A DNA stretch of 64,000 bases from Dryomyza anilis (Eukaryota > Arthropoda > Insecta > Diptera > Dryomyzidae). The translations under genes and the position numbers were made by a program. Position 1 is the stretch's first letter, and every line of letters begins with the position of its first letter. Below the pieces are notes generated by a model. It saw nothing but the letters and a program-made list of their open reading frames with translations. It ran no database searches and had not been told where the DNA came from. The DNA lies in assembly GCA_951804985.1 (NCBI GenBank), contig OX638135.1, positions 38,347,002-38,411,001 on the forward strand, in the 5' to 3' direction. Below are positions 1 through 11,217 of this stretch, in pieces.

Positions 1-935
1 AGTAGACTTGAGTTTAATTCGTTCTTGGTGTCTGTTGTTATTTCATCCAGTACTGGCGTGCTCACTTGTTGTTTGGTTTTTGAAATTGGATTATCTAATT
101 TATTCTGTGTGGTCTTAGACCGTGTTTGGACCGCAGTAATATCTGGTTCTGGATGTGGAATTCTACTTAAAGCATCTGCGTTCAAATTCTGTTTACCTGG
201 TTTGTAAGATATTTCGTAATCATATTCTGATAATTTATGCCTGAAACGGGCTAACCTTGATGTCTGATCTTTGAGATTTGCTGTGCTACGTAATGGTTGA
301 TGATCTGTATAAATTTGAAAATGTCGTCTAGAAGATAAGCTCTAAAATTTTTCGTTGCCCAGACTATAGCTAAAAATTCCCTTTCAATGGTGGAGTAATT
401 TTTTCTGCTCCATTTAATGCCCTACTAGCAAATGCGATTGGTCGGTCGCTCCCTACGTTGCCCTGCGATAACACTGCGCCTATTGCTTCGTTACTTGCAT
501 CCGTTGTAAGTAAAAAAGGTTTTGTAAAGTCTGGATATGCGAGAATTGGTGGCGAAATTATTGATTCTTTGAGTTTAATAAATGAATTTTGACAATCGTA
601 AGTCCATGTGAATTTAACATCTTTCCTAAGTAAATTATTAATTGGTAATGATAATTTCGCCATATTGCCTATGAATTTTCTATAATAATTAATTAATCCC
701 AGAAACGCTTGTACTTCTTTTTTATTTCTTGGCACCGGAATATTTTTTACGCATTCGACCTTAGAAGGGTCTGGCAGCGCCCCTAGTTCCGAACATTTAT
801 GTCCTAAATATATAACTTCGCGACGAAAAACTGACATTTTTCTGTATTTAATTTTAAATTGTGTTCCCTTAATTTCTGCAATACTCTACTCAACCTATCT
901 CCATGTCCACTGCATATTATGCGATCACCTTCTTC
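1..935 (-). pseudogene. Gypsy A pol remnant: RT C-terminal part and RNase H
   Basis: Minus-strand translation from about 935 shows the RT palm/thumb after the catalytic centre (motifs LREHNLKLNTEKC, EVIYLGHKC, VQAFLGLINYYRKF), then RNase H with the first acidic residue in TTDASNEAIGAVLSQ, and below position 330 the region with TDHQPLR and NADALSRIP. The frame shifts in a run of T near 810-835 (KCQFF then RREVIYLG) and again near 400-370. YLDD and everything upstream were lost in the deletion that joined this to gag. It cannot make active enzyme. Confidence 0.85.
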
Positions 936-2093
936 TTCCTTTAATTCATATTTTAATTCATTGGACTCCTCTGTTCTACGGAAATTTAATGGAGTAGTAA
1001 ATTCAACCACAGTCTCTTCCGACGTCCGATCTACCATTCCTAACTCTATCGGCCCTATCTTACTATTATTATGGAGTCTCCAGTTTTCTGGCCTAGACTG
1101 AGCCCCTTGTGTATCCTGATTATAATTGTTATTTCCTGCTGATTCAAATTTTCTTTTTGCGTGGAAATTATCTATTTTATGCCCCTGTGTATCCCTCCAT
1201 GAGTATTTCATATTACTTGTATTATTTTTCCCGTTATGCATCTTATTATCCTTATTAACAAAATTGCCAATATTATTATTAGCACATATCCAATTAGATT
1301 CGTGACCATAAGCTCCACATTCGTAGCAGAACGTCGTATTTTTCCTAATAATACAATCGTCCCTAGTATGCCCAAATTTACTACAAAATGAACATGTTGG
1401 AACACTCCTTTTATAGTTACTTTTATTATTATTTATTTGTTGCAATTTATTTTCCGACTGAGTGTTTTCTAATTTAGTTTTTTCTATATAATTATATTCA
1501 TCCTCTTCCGACCTTGGACTTCGCTGCATAAGAGCCTGCACATTTAAAGCTTATTCCAACAATGTATCTAATGTTTCTGACTTACTACCCAACAGTACAA
1601 CTTTTATCGTTCGATCCCTCACCCCTACTTTAAAAGAGATCAACACTGAACTCTGTAATTCCAAACTGAATACGTCATCTTCACTTATCTTTTTACTGTA
1701 TTTTTTACTTGCAATTTCCAAAGCCATGGATTGCAACTCATCTAATCGTCTCCCAAACTCTCTCAAACTCTCTTTACTATTTTGATAAGCTTTTTTAATC
1801 TCTTTTAGTACTGAATCTAAAGAAATTTCTTTTAATAACGTATTTTCTAACAACTCGTATAATTCTTCTATTTTTTGAAACTGTTTTGTCCTCACTAATT
1901 TATATGCATCTCCCTCCAAACATAACCTAACACATTTTATAAATTCCTCACTATCTGATTCTTTAATTTTTAACTTTGCTGTTTCACAACATTCAATAAA
2001 TTTATATAATTCTGTTTCTAATAATGGAGATTCCGCCCCAGAAAAGTAAGGAACAACGTAATGAACGCGTTTCAATACATTTTCAGTACCCAT
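804..2093 (-). pseudogene. Gypsy A gag with two zinc knuckles
   Basis: Starts at the ATG at 2,093 (MGTENVLKRVHYVVPYFSG). The first ~180 residues look like a Gypsy capsid, including SKESLREFGRRLDELQSMAL, which is matched in element A'. One in-frame TAA at 1,551-1,553 interrupts the frame, which then continues through a basic, Asn-rich linker to two CCHC knuckles, CSFCSKFGHTRDDC and a slightly odd CYECGAYGHESNWIC with one extra residue. After about 945 the frame becomes RT sequence because of the internal deletion. Gag would package the RNA; with the stop, only a knuckle-less capsid could be made. Confidence 0.85.
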
Positions 2094-2908
2094 TATTAGT
2101 GTTTCTTATTTTTCCATTTACTTAATCATATAATTAACTGTGCCTTTCTTAATTAAATTATTTATTTTGTTTTTACTAGTTTCATATTAAATAAACTTTT
2201 AACCATTTTTTAATTTATCTATTAAATTTTTTACAACATTGTTTATCTCATTTTTATGTTTCATTATTTAAACTTTTTAATCTATATTTCCAAATCATAT
2301 CAACATGTAATTTATGAATACTGAATTAATGCATTTAATTTGGTTAAAATTTTCCAGTTTTATTTTTTATCATTTTTATCATTTCATTATGAAAACATTA
2401 CTGTAACAAAATTCTTATGTTATTCAATTTATTTAAATTCACAATTTTATTAATTATTATTATTTAATGACTTAAACTATTCTACATTGTTTCACTATTA
2501 CTTTAAAAATGTGCTTTAATATATCAATTAAACAATTTTATAAAACATTTAATTTACTTAGTTAATTTTCTGATTTATCAAATTATATCATTTATGTTAT
2601 TCATTTCTCAATTTTATTTCACAGTTTATTTTATTCCACAATTAATTTCAAAATGTTCAATTGTTTTTTCATTTTTTAAATGTCAATTTTCATAATCCCA
2701 TGATTTTTACTTATATCAACTCTCAAACATGTCTCTTGTTTTATATCACAATTTTACAAAATTTTATTTTTTTACCGCTCACATTTTTTTACTATTTTTC
2801 ACAATACTCACAAATGTAAAAAATATTTTCCCTGATCCTAAATATTTATTTCTTCCAATATTAATCTCCATCCAGTCCTTCTCGAACCTTGGGAGTAAAT
2901 GCATGGTT
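2094..2908 (-). other. AT-rich untranslated leader of Gypsy A
   Basis: About 800 bases between the primer binding site and gag, very rich in T on the plus strand, with no supported reading frame. Its position identifies it as the element's 5' leader. Confidence 0.6.
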
Positions 2909-2926
2909 CGAAAACGGGCTGCGCCA
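2909..2926 (-). other. Primer binding site of Gypsy A
   Basis: The minus strand reads TGGCGCAGCCCGTTTTCG two bases inside the LTR. TGGCGCA is the usual start of a tRNA-3'-end primer site in insect Gypsy elements. The priming tRNA is not certain. Confidence 0.65.
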
Positions 2927-2928
2927 AA

Positions 2929-3448
2929 TGTTGTAACTAAATGTCGGTTGACTTGGCGTGTAGCCAAATGTCGCAACGTTCCTTTTATAATTACCCATGA
3001 TGTCCTACCAGAGAATGTCCAATGTCGAAGTTCTTTTCTTTTAAGACATACTTTTATTTACTCTAAAGTTATATTTTAATATTAACATTATTGTCTACTA
3101 CTGAACTACTGATTTACAACTAACTTAAAATCTCACTTAAACTATTGTAAGAAGGCATGTTTCAAATCTAAATGTTCCGGCAGAGTGCCGTGCGCAAATT
3201 CCACTCACTATTTGCTTCCGTAAGGGAAAAGGCCCTTAGCCAATCATGCTGCTGCTGGTTTTACCCAGTTTCGCTGATACTGTTGCTAGTTCATTGGCTT
3301 GCTTAACTATGACACATATGTCCTACGTTGCACTTTACTGCAACGTAACGATAACTGCATGAAATAGTCATCGCGTAAATAGGTCACGATACGTTTATAA
3401 TATTAACGTATAGAGACTTACCAAAACACACTATGTTGACTTACAACA
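2929..3448 (-). repeat. 5' LTR of Gypsy A
   Basis: About 520 bp bounded by a perfect 8-bp inverted repeat, TGTTGTAA at 2,929 and TTACAACA ending at 3,448. It lies next to the primer site on one side and DINE sequence on the other. The partner LTR would be left of the window. Confidence 0.75.
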
Positions 3449-3660
3449 TAATCTAACTCTTCAATTGTTTAAGTAGTAGGGATTTAAACAGACAGACAGA
3501 CAGACAGACAGACAGACGGACGGACATCGCTAATTCGACTCAGGAGGTCATGCTGATCAAGAATATATATAATTTTCCATACCGGAGATGCTTCCTTCTG
3601 GGTGTTACAAACGGCGTACCAAACTGAATGTACCCTTTCACTCTTAGTGTAGGGTATAAA
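3449..3660 (-). repeat. DINE-1/mini-me-like element, part
   Basis: Carries the GACA/GACG microsatellite (3,488-3,525), the conserved block CATCGCT...CTCAGGAGGTCATGCTGATCAAGAATATAT, and the end block ACCAAACTGAATGTACCC...TAGGGTATAAA. These match DINE-1 (INE-1) and dipteran mini-me elements, which are non-autonomous Helitron/Helentron relatives. The left part was separated by the insertion of Gypsy A. Confidence 0.8.
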
Positions 3661-4316
3661 AAGAAAATGAGAGAGCCCAGGGAATTGTGATAAATTACTC
3701 TCCTGACACACTTTTTAGGTAACACAAATTTCTTTTGGATTTTTTGCAAAAACTAATAGCTGGACACACATTTTTTTACCAATTATCCGTAGCGCAATGT
3801 TCATATTTTATGTTGTGATAATGTTTACATCTGTAACATATCCAAATCGTGCTAAAACTTGCAATATAAACCAGAAATTATAAGTTTGATTTCTGTGGAC
3901 GCCAACAACATTCAATTTGTAGAACAGTGTAATTAGGGAACCCTACAAAAGTGTGTTATCAATGATAACAGTAGATTTGGTCTCCTGGTTCTTGCTGCGT
4001 ACTTCCCTAAACTTCGAGATTTTGCAAAAAATGGATTGAAAGTTTCAAATAAGGCCGTTTTTGGTACTTTTGATCGCAAGTTAGCGCAAGATTTCGACAT
4101 GTTGCAAATGCAAACTTTATCACAAAATAATATATGAACCTTTCCCTACGGATAATTGCCAAAAAATCTGTGTTCAGATATTAGTTTTTGTAAAAAATCG
4201 AAAAGGAATTTGTGTTACATAAAATGTGTGTAGAGAGAGTAATTTATCACAATTCTCAAAGCTCTTTTAATTATTTTTTAAATTTAAGTTCGCAATGTTT
4301 TGATGTCAAATTTTCT
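3661..4316. repeat. Two opposed end fragments of the CACTG long-TIR family
   Basis: 3,677-3,929 matches the right arm of the element at 43,553-45,907 and ends in the same CAGTG. 3,972-4,316 matches the left arm, without its outermost bases. The two fragments face away from each other across ~40 bp, so this is a back-to-back rearranged remnant rather than one intact copy. Confidence 0.7.
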
Positions 4317-4494
4317 GGCTTAGGAAAGCTCACTCCAGAGCACGCAAAATAGATCAAAACTAGCTCTCTCAACAAGAAACGAGTGACAGCATATTTATTT
4401 GGAACTGTAAACAAACTGCGCGTTCGCTTTGATCTTCGAACGTTGTTGTTTATCGACGAACTCAATTTCGGTTGAGCCGTAAACAAATACAACG
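4317..4494. other. Unassigned spacer with a short palindrome
   Basis: No coding support. It contains GAGCCGT...ACGGCTC at about 4,470-4,498, a short inverted repeat next to the LTR fragment that follows. Confidence 0.3.
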
Positions 4495-4800
4495 GCTCAG
4501 TCTCGACTACTTTTCAATTATTACTGAAGTGCTGTGCCTCAGATGCGGCGCCCGTATATACTGCATGCATCAGTTCGACACGATTCGACAAGCTTCGACA
4601 TGTTTCGAGAACCATCTACTCGTTTCGTGAATTACGCATGCTATTGGCATCTCATTCGTAGTTATGTGTTTCTAATGCGCTGATCGTCTATCTCTTTCTC
4701 GCACATTGCCTCAGTGCGCTGAATGATATTTTCTCTTTTTAACACATTGGTTAGTGCGCTGAATTGTTTTGCGTCTCATTTACTCTTGCACAGTGGAGCA
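4495..4800 (-). repeat. LTR fragment of Gypsy B family
   Basis: The reverse complement aligns with the LTR at 31,647-32,130. It shares GAGACGCAA, repeated CAGCGCACT blocks, AATGTGCGAGAAAGAGA, the TCTCGAAAC...GTCGAAC...TGTCGAACTGATGC block, GCAGTATATA (core promoter) and GGCACAGCACTTCAGT. No Gypsy B coding sequence adjoins, so it is a solo or broken LTR. Confidence 0.75.
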
Positions 4801-5152
4801 AACTACCTCTTTTCGTAACAACATGTTGTGTTTAAAATACCAAGTAGGCAATTTTTGGCGAATTGAACTGCTATCTTGGAAATCTGATTCATCGAACGAA
4901 CCAGATGATCCTAAGGATAACGCTTTCCTTATTATTATATATGGGGCATTCCACGTCAATTGGCCGAGGTTTGACCCTAACCCCCTTCCATTTGCTTCTT
5001 TACATATAAATATGTTTTTATTATTGGTCAATGAAGTTTAAATTTCATTTTTCAGTTTTCTATCGCACCCCCTTCACCCCTTTAGCAAACTCTAAAAACA
5101 CGATTTTGTTGTTTTGCACCACAGCATCCAAAAACTGCGTTTTTAAAATTCT
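4801..5152. other. Unassigned; contains a TIR-like motif
   Basis: No convincing gene. ATATGGGGCATTCCACGTCA at about 4,938 resembles the tips of the GGCCATTCCAC element family at 7,030, 12,510 and 62,810, so this is probably a degraded copy. Confidence 0.35.
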
Positions 5153-5376
5153 GAAAAAATTTACATAAATTCTTTACATTGAACAAAGATCATTTCATAT
5201 AATTGGTTCAATGCCCCATATATTTTTTTCAAATAAGATAATAACATAACCTCGACGACACGAGGAAAAAATTTACATAAATTCTTTACATTGAACAAAG
5301 ATCATTTCATATAATTGGTTCAATGCCCCATATATTTTTTTCAAATAAGATAATAACATAACCTCGACGACACGAG
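5153..5376. repeat. Exact tandem duplication, 112-bp unit x 2
   Basis: Units 5,153-5,264 and 5,265-5,376 read identically from GAAAAAATTTACATAAATTC to CTCGACGACACGAG. Identity suggests a recent duplication, or an assembly artefact. Confidence 0.95.
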
Positions 5377-6296
5377 CACTATTTTCACACACACACTTAT
5401 TTGAAAATATAATGTAAATGTTTTGTAAACATTTACGAAATGGTTGCGAAATCCGTGTTATTAAGCTTATTAAGAAATCTGATGAGCAAACCTTTACAAA
5501 AATGTTTATTGGTTTTCCTTTCTAATAGTACACTTTTTTTATAACACTGCACAACAAAATATGAAAAAAAGTTTGCGTAGTTAATGCCACTATTTTTCAA
5601 TTATTAGAAATTAACTGCAGAATTCGAATATTGAATTATATCAGTAAACCTTCACGAGATATCGGTTATTAGCTTTTGAACTGCTTTAAAAAATGGTCAT
5701 CACATATATTTGCAAATTTTTCGTGTTTTAAATAACTGATTTGATCAAGTTTTATATTAAATAAATGGTAATTAAAAATCCTATAAACATTTCCCACAAC
5801 ATTTGAAAATTGGTTTACTTCTTTGAGAATATTCGACAAAAGGCATCGAAAAATGTAATTTTTTCGACAAAAAAAATTAAAAAAAATGTATTTAAAAAAT
5901 TGGGAATTATCGAAAAAGCGAGATGCTGCACAGTTTGTAATGTTCCAAAATTAGCCTGCACCGTTTTAGAGAAAACGACGTAAAAATATAAGAAATCTAT
6001 GAATACATTTTGAGGACAGTCAAAATCATGTGATAGCATTAGAATTAATTCTAAATTTTAAAAAATTACATATTGTATTTCGAATGCGATAAAATTTAGT
6101 TTCAATTTATTTTAGTAGAAAATTAATTTTAAGTTCGAAAATGAGTCAAAGTAATAAATGTTCTCATTTGCATCCCCTGCAAGATATGGGTTTACTTTTT
6201 AGGATCCGATATCTCGTATTGTATTCCAGACAAAGTTATAAAATTTAAAATTAGTTATAAATAACCATCTATTATTAAGTAATCAGCCCACATTTT
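5377..6296. other. AT-rich unassigned sequence with a CACTG end
   Basis: No gene recognised. CACTGCACAACAAAAT at 5,545 matches the left tip of the CACTG elements at 8,603 and 43,553. No matching right end is visible before the DINE at 6,297, so it may be a truncated copy. Confidence 0.35.
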
Positions 6297-7029
6297 TATA
6301 CCCTACGCTAAGAGTGAAAGGGTATATTCAGTTTGGTACGCCGTTTGTAACACCCTGAAAAAACATCTCCGGTATGGAAAAGTATATATATTCATGATCA
6401 GCATGACCTCCTGAGTCGATTTAGCGATGTCCGTCTGTCCGTCTGTTTGTCTGACTGTCTGTCCGTCTGTCCTTCTGTCTGTCTGTTGAAATCACGATTA
6501 CAGAAAAGTTGAAGAGCAAGAGCAATGAACTTTAGATTTAGATTACTTATATATCTAAGCTGTCTGAACAGGAAAATTGGCATGATCGGTCTATTGTGAC
6601 CTGAGAACCGATTACTTATGTTCAAATACCTCATATAAAATTTACATCTACAAATTAATTTTACTGTATACGTGCTTAGGTAAACTTTTTTGGTCAAATA
6701 TATATTGACATTTTGCTCAAATACATGAAAACATTATTTTCCAACGAAACGACTTGTGGTTCCCAAAAAAAAATCGAAATTCGGTACACCTACCCATTTG
6801 TAAATTTGGGTATCAAATGAAAGAAAATTCTTCAGGGAAAAGTTTGTAGTTATTTTCAGAATTCGTATACCCTGGTGACCTATATACCACTTTGAATGGT
6901 AACCACACATATGTGTAGGGTATTTATAGTCGGCTTAGACCGACTATACTTTTGATAATCCTAACTATCATAATAACACCAAATTTAAAATTTCCCATGT
7001 GATCTAACCTTCCCAACTGGTTTCTTTTT
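6297..7029 (+). repeat. DINE-1/mini-me-like element, nearly complete
   Basis: Starts TATACCCTACGCTAAGAGTG. It then has the conserved GATCAGCATGACCTCCTGAGTCG block, the GTCY microsatellite (6,428-6,485), and the 3' hairpin AGTCGGCTTAGACCGACT (about 6,929-6,946), and ends CCCAACTGGTTTC. Block order and terminal hairpin follow Drosophila INE-1. It serves as a good reference copy for the window. Confidence 0.85.
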
Positions 7030-8100
7030 TATATGGGCCATTCCACACCAAATCGACTAGCGGTTGGAACTCACTTTCTTCGATTTCAATGAAATTTGGT
7101 CAGCTAATAAAGCTTATTGAGATATGCATTGACCAATTTTTATTTATTATTGGACCTCTACTTCCAGAGATACAGTGCTTCAAAGTTACAAATCACTTTT
7201 GTATTGTTGTTTATATTTCAATATCTCTTAAAGTAGAAATGCTTCGTTGATGGCTCGTTTTAAAGGTAATAAAACAGGCTTTAAGAAAAATTAAGTTATA
7301 AATTCTAATATTTCACATTTGGCCGGTGCATTTCAAAATTGATGTCCTTAAAAAGGACCCTTTTAAATATTCTGAAAAAAGTCGTGTAATTTGGTTGATT
7401 TAATATAAATGTTCATGCCCAAATTCAAGATGGTATTCTGATAACATCTTATTTAAAAATTAATTTTCTAGATTTTTACAAATTTTTTGTATTGAAAAAT
7501 ATAATATTTATTTCAAAAGTAAAATTTGCAATATTTTTTTAATGTATAAATGGCGTCAGTTTCATCAAACTGTCCCTAGTTTTTGAGATAAATACCATTT
7601 TTCGAATAATGTAAAAAATATACTCCAAAATCAATATCTCAAAAACAAGAGTCAATATGTTACAACTGACACCATTTTAGAATTCAGAGTTAGAAATGCA
7701 TTCATAAATTATTGCAACTTTTACTGTCGAAAAAATTTTTTTTTCAATGCAAAAAATAAACAAAAATTTAGAAAATTATTTTTTAAAATATGATGCAATC
7801 AAAATACCATCTTGAAATTTGGCATGAACATTTGTATTAAATCAGCATTAATTTGTTATTTTTTTCAGAATTTTAAAAAGGGTCCTTTTTAAGGACATCA
7901 ATTTTGAAGTGCTAGGATAATGACGACGGGCCACATTTTCAAGTTTAGAAATAATAACTTAATTTCTTTAAAAGCTTGTTCTATTAGCTTTAAAACGAGC
8001 CATCAATAGAGTTTCTAGCATATCTAATTTAAAGATATTAAAATATGAACAACCATACAAAAGTGATTTTGGTTTCTTTTCAGAGTACTCTTTGATGACA
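7030..8100. mobile_element. Foldback DNA element, GGCCATTCCAC family
   Basis: The left tip TATATGGGCCATTCCACACC matches that at 62,810. Most of the element is a long imperfect palindrome: GATGTCCTTAAAAAGGACCC near 7,340 is mirrored by GGGTCCTTTTTAAGGACATC near 7,880, and CTCGTTTTAAAG near 7,254 by CTTTAAAACGAG near 7,990. The right tip is lost near 8,095. There is no transposase; it would depend on an enzyme supplied elsewhere. Confidence 0.75.
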
Positions 8101-8130
8101 GCATAGCCATCGGACCTGGTTAAAATGTAA

Positions 8131-8480
8131 TAGGGCCTAAAAGTTACATTGTGCTGCTAAGTTTACTACACTATATTTCAGTAAAAAGAAATATATATAT
8201 ACTGAACATTTTGGTGGGTGTTTTCAACTTCAAGGAGGATGTTCGAGCTTAAGATTTATGCAAAATTGGTGAAATTTTAGGAGGATATTAAAAGATCCAA
8301 TCTCTAATTTTTAAGCATATTTCGATCCAAAACAACTTTATTTAGATGGTAAAAAAATAGAAATATGGATTTAAAATGTTTTTTATCTTAATCTGCAATG
8401 TGCGAATGCAGGACATTATTTTTTTTTACTCAAATTTTTTGTGGTAAACTCTAGCAGCACATTGTATCTTTTAGGCCCTT
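8131..8480. mobile_element. MITE with ~28-bp terminal inverted repeats
   Basis: GGGCCTAAAAGTTACATTGT then GCTGCTA at 8,133 is mirrored by TAGCAGCACATTGTATCTTT then TAGGCCC ending at 8,478. It is about 350 bp with no coding capacity. TA-containing flanks are compatible with a TA or TWA target site. Confidence 0.75.
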
Positions 8481-8602
8481 ATTTACATTATCTTGTTATT
8501 TACAGACAAGCTTAATAAATTAACGCAGTTCAAACGTCAGAAAAAATTAATTGACAAAAAAAAAAAACATAGTCAATCTATATTTTTCAGTATTGTGCAT
8601 TA

Positions 8603-9336
8603 CACTGCCCGACAAAATTCAAATTTTTGCATGGTGCAGTAAAAGTTACAGCAAATATTGGATATATTTGTAGAGCTAATTCCGAAAATTGCATCAGTTT
8701 AGTCAAATTGTCTCTAGTTTTTGAGATATAGCCCATTTTATAATCTCCCATTATTTTAGTCTTCTTTTTTTTTTAAATTCAAATAACAGAAAAATATGAA
8801 ATTATCTTTTTGATATAAGACGCAGAAAACCTTGCGCCATAAAATACAAATTTGCTTTCAAAAATTTGTTTTTGCGAGATATAAGCATGTAGTATTTAAA
8901 ATGTTTTCAAAAATAAAAATGTTATGTATGAAAAACTTTATTACATAAATTATTACATATTATTAAAGAGGATACTTGGCGCCACATAAAAGCGCATACA
9001 CATTTTTGTCCACTAGTAGTAAAGTATTTTATTACCAAACTTTTTAAACAAATTTGAATTTCTTTTATATATCTTTCGCAAACAAATTTGTTCACGCATT
9101 AACTCAAATATTTGTATTGTAGCGCGATATTTTTATGCGTCTAATATCGAAAAGACATTTCCATTATTTTCGTTTGTTGGAATTTTAAATATAAAAGAAA
9201 ATCAAAACAATGAGAAAGTGAAAAATGGCCTATATCTCAAAAACTATAGACTATTTGACAAAATTAATGCTATTTTCGGAATCAGTGATACAAATGCATC
9301 CAATATTTGCTGCACCATAATGAGTGCAGAGCAGTG
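8603..9336. mobile_element. CACTG...CAGTG long-TIR element
   Basis: Begins CACTGCCCGACAAAATTC and ends GCAGAGCAGTG, flanked on both sides by TTA (8,600-8,602 and 9,337-9,339), read as a 3-bp target duplication. The arms are long: CAGCAAATATTGGAT, TTTTTGAGATATAG and neighbouring blocks occur near both ends in opposite orientation. No transposase frame. CAC tips and short duplications suggest a CMC-type (CACTA/Mirage/Chapaev) origin, but this is inference. Confidence 0.7.
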
Positions 9337-9339
9337 TTA

Positions 9340-11217
9340 TACAATAATTTCTTATTATGTTTGTGATGTTTGTGTTGGATGTTTTAAAAACGACTAAACC
9401 ACATTAAAAAGCATTTCATTACATTTAAATGAGACCTAATTTTTCTATAATTAACTTACGTGCAAAATGTTGAATTTCAACGAAATTATCCGAGTTTCAA
9501 GTAACTCAAAAATAGTAGTGGATTACCCGATATAACTTCTTTGCACACATTTACCTTCAACAAACGAAAGTGAGGCAACAAAAATGCGATATTTCTAAAG
9601 TATTTTATTCGATTTTGCATATCCTTCATGGTTTCTATTGTGCCATTTTTAAATTCAAGCACTTTGCACTATATGTGTTTTCCTGCAAAAAAAAGGGCTA
9701 TCCCAAACATAATTTTGCAGGCATAACATATATCTTTGAAGCGTTATGCAAACATAAGTATTATTTCATTGCCAAATATTATTGTAATAACAGCCAAACA
9801 TATTTTTGTTTTCATTCAAACATGTTCAGAATGTAAAAAACATGTTATTTAGTGCTAATAACTTCTTTACACAATATTCATTTTTCCCTTTTATTAAATT
9901 ACATTTTTTTTTTTATATTATACATATAATTATAAACTTAAACTTTTTATTTATTGCACATCTTTATACGGATTAATTGAATATTTCACAAACAGGCACT
10001 ATCTGGTATTATTAGTAATTGGCGGTACTTAAACAAATTCTCCCACCAAAAAGAACGTAATGCTAAACATTCATCTAATCAAAATAATGCTATTATTTTT
10101 AAATTCGTTGTAACCCAGTAACAATCAGGAATAACCAAATACGTATAATTCAAAGAACACTTTATTGACGTTGGGTGTGTATAATAGCGGAAATATCAAA
10201 CATACATATATTAATATATGATGAATAATACATATTTCTGCAGAAACATGAATATAGTAAATTCTTGTAATTCCGTGATTAAAGCAATTTATGTTTAAAT
10301 ATCGTATAATAATATTTCAATCTCAACAAAATAATTATACAATTCAATTATAATGTAATTAGGTTTTACTCCTAATTACCTTAATTTATTAAAAAATATT
10401 TCCTACTTTCAAATTCCCTACAAGTAAGGAAAATTTTCTTTGACGCTATTTCAAGTTCTATTTCCCTTAAAATTAGTTCATTTTTCCTAAATCTAAGGAT
10501 TTTTTTTTTCTGTGTGTTGTGATTTCGAATTACGTTATAATTACATACAAACATATTCAAACATTTCTTTTCTATCCGTGTATCTAATAAAAAACCGATG
10601 ACAACTTTTACATAAGGTATTAGAGATACTTTTCAACTGTGTTGTAAGGCTTTCTTGATATATTTTGAAAGTAAACATAGAGTTGTGCTCAGAGAAGTAT
10701 AAAATTTACTACTTTTGTAATAATATTTCTTAAAAAATATAATTTTTTGACAAAATCATGGCGTCTTAGAGGGGCGATTGCCCCCTTCTCGCCCTCCTGT
10801 GGATCCGTCACTGATAAGAAATAGAGACAAATTGAAAAAATCTTTGATATCTTGAGAAAAGGAAATGGTAGGATCTTGGTTTAAACGGATTTTTAAACTA
10901 AAAATTATGATGAATATAACCCATTTTGTATTTTTTAGACCCATTTTTATCATACTTGCGACTGCTTCTAGATCACCGTGCCATAGGTACAGAGTAAAAC
11001 TAAATTGGTTTGGGATGGCTAAAAATTGCATAACATTATTTTTTTTTGAACAATATTTTTATTATTCACATAGCACATTTTTGAGTGATGGGAGCAGAAG
11101 ATTTAAAAAAATAAATTTTCTTCTTTTAATGAAAATGAATATACCCTTTTACTCTTAGTGTAGGGTATGAAAATCATAAGCAATGTAAATTTTTAAATGT
11201 TTTTTTTTTTTTCTTAG
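9340..11217. other. Unassigned AT-rich sequence, probably mGluR intron
   Basis: No gene recognised. It contains repeat scraps: CCCAAACATAATTTTGCAGG near 9,702 recurs near 49,742; CAAACATATTCAAACA...TTTTCTATCCGTGTA near 10,548 recurs near 55,950; a DINE end (TACCCTTTTACTCTTAGTGTAG) lies at 11,140-11,172. The segment ends in a polypyrimidine tract and TTCTTAG, the splice acceptor of the exon that follows. Confidence 0.5.

Larger units (their letters stand above)
1..3448 (-). mobile_element. Ty3/Gypsy retrotransposon A, truncated by window edge
   Basis: Reading on the minus strand, the order is LTR (3,448-2,929), primer binding site, AT-rich leader, gag with zinc knuckles, then the end of reverse transcriptase and RNase H running off the window. 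Protease and the front of RT, including the catalytic YLDD, are absent: gag runs directly into RT near 935. The copy is therefore a non-autonomous deletion derivative. The outer LTR end abuts DINE sequence at 3,449, so A is inserted in a DINE. RT and RNase H closely match element A' at 22-26 kb, whereas gag is more diverged. Confidence 0.9.

Noticed and set aside
2729..3079. Open frame of 116 codons on the plus strand
   Set aside because: Crosses the Gypsy A leader, primer site and LTR; hydrophobic Phe/Leu composition comes from T-rich DNA.
3484..3525. GACA/GTCY arrays as possible CRISPR-like or satellite loci
   Set aside because: They are the microsatellite part of DINE elements, with no spacers.
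9570..9836. 88-codon plus-strand frame
   Set aside because: AT-rich composition, no motifs, includes a repeat also found at 49.7 kb.
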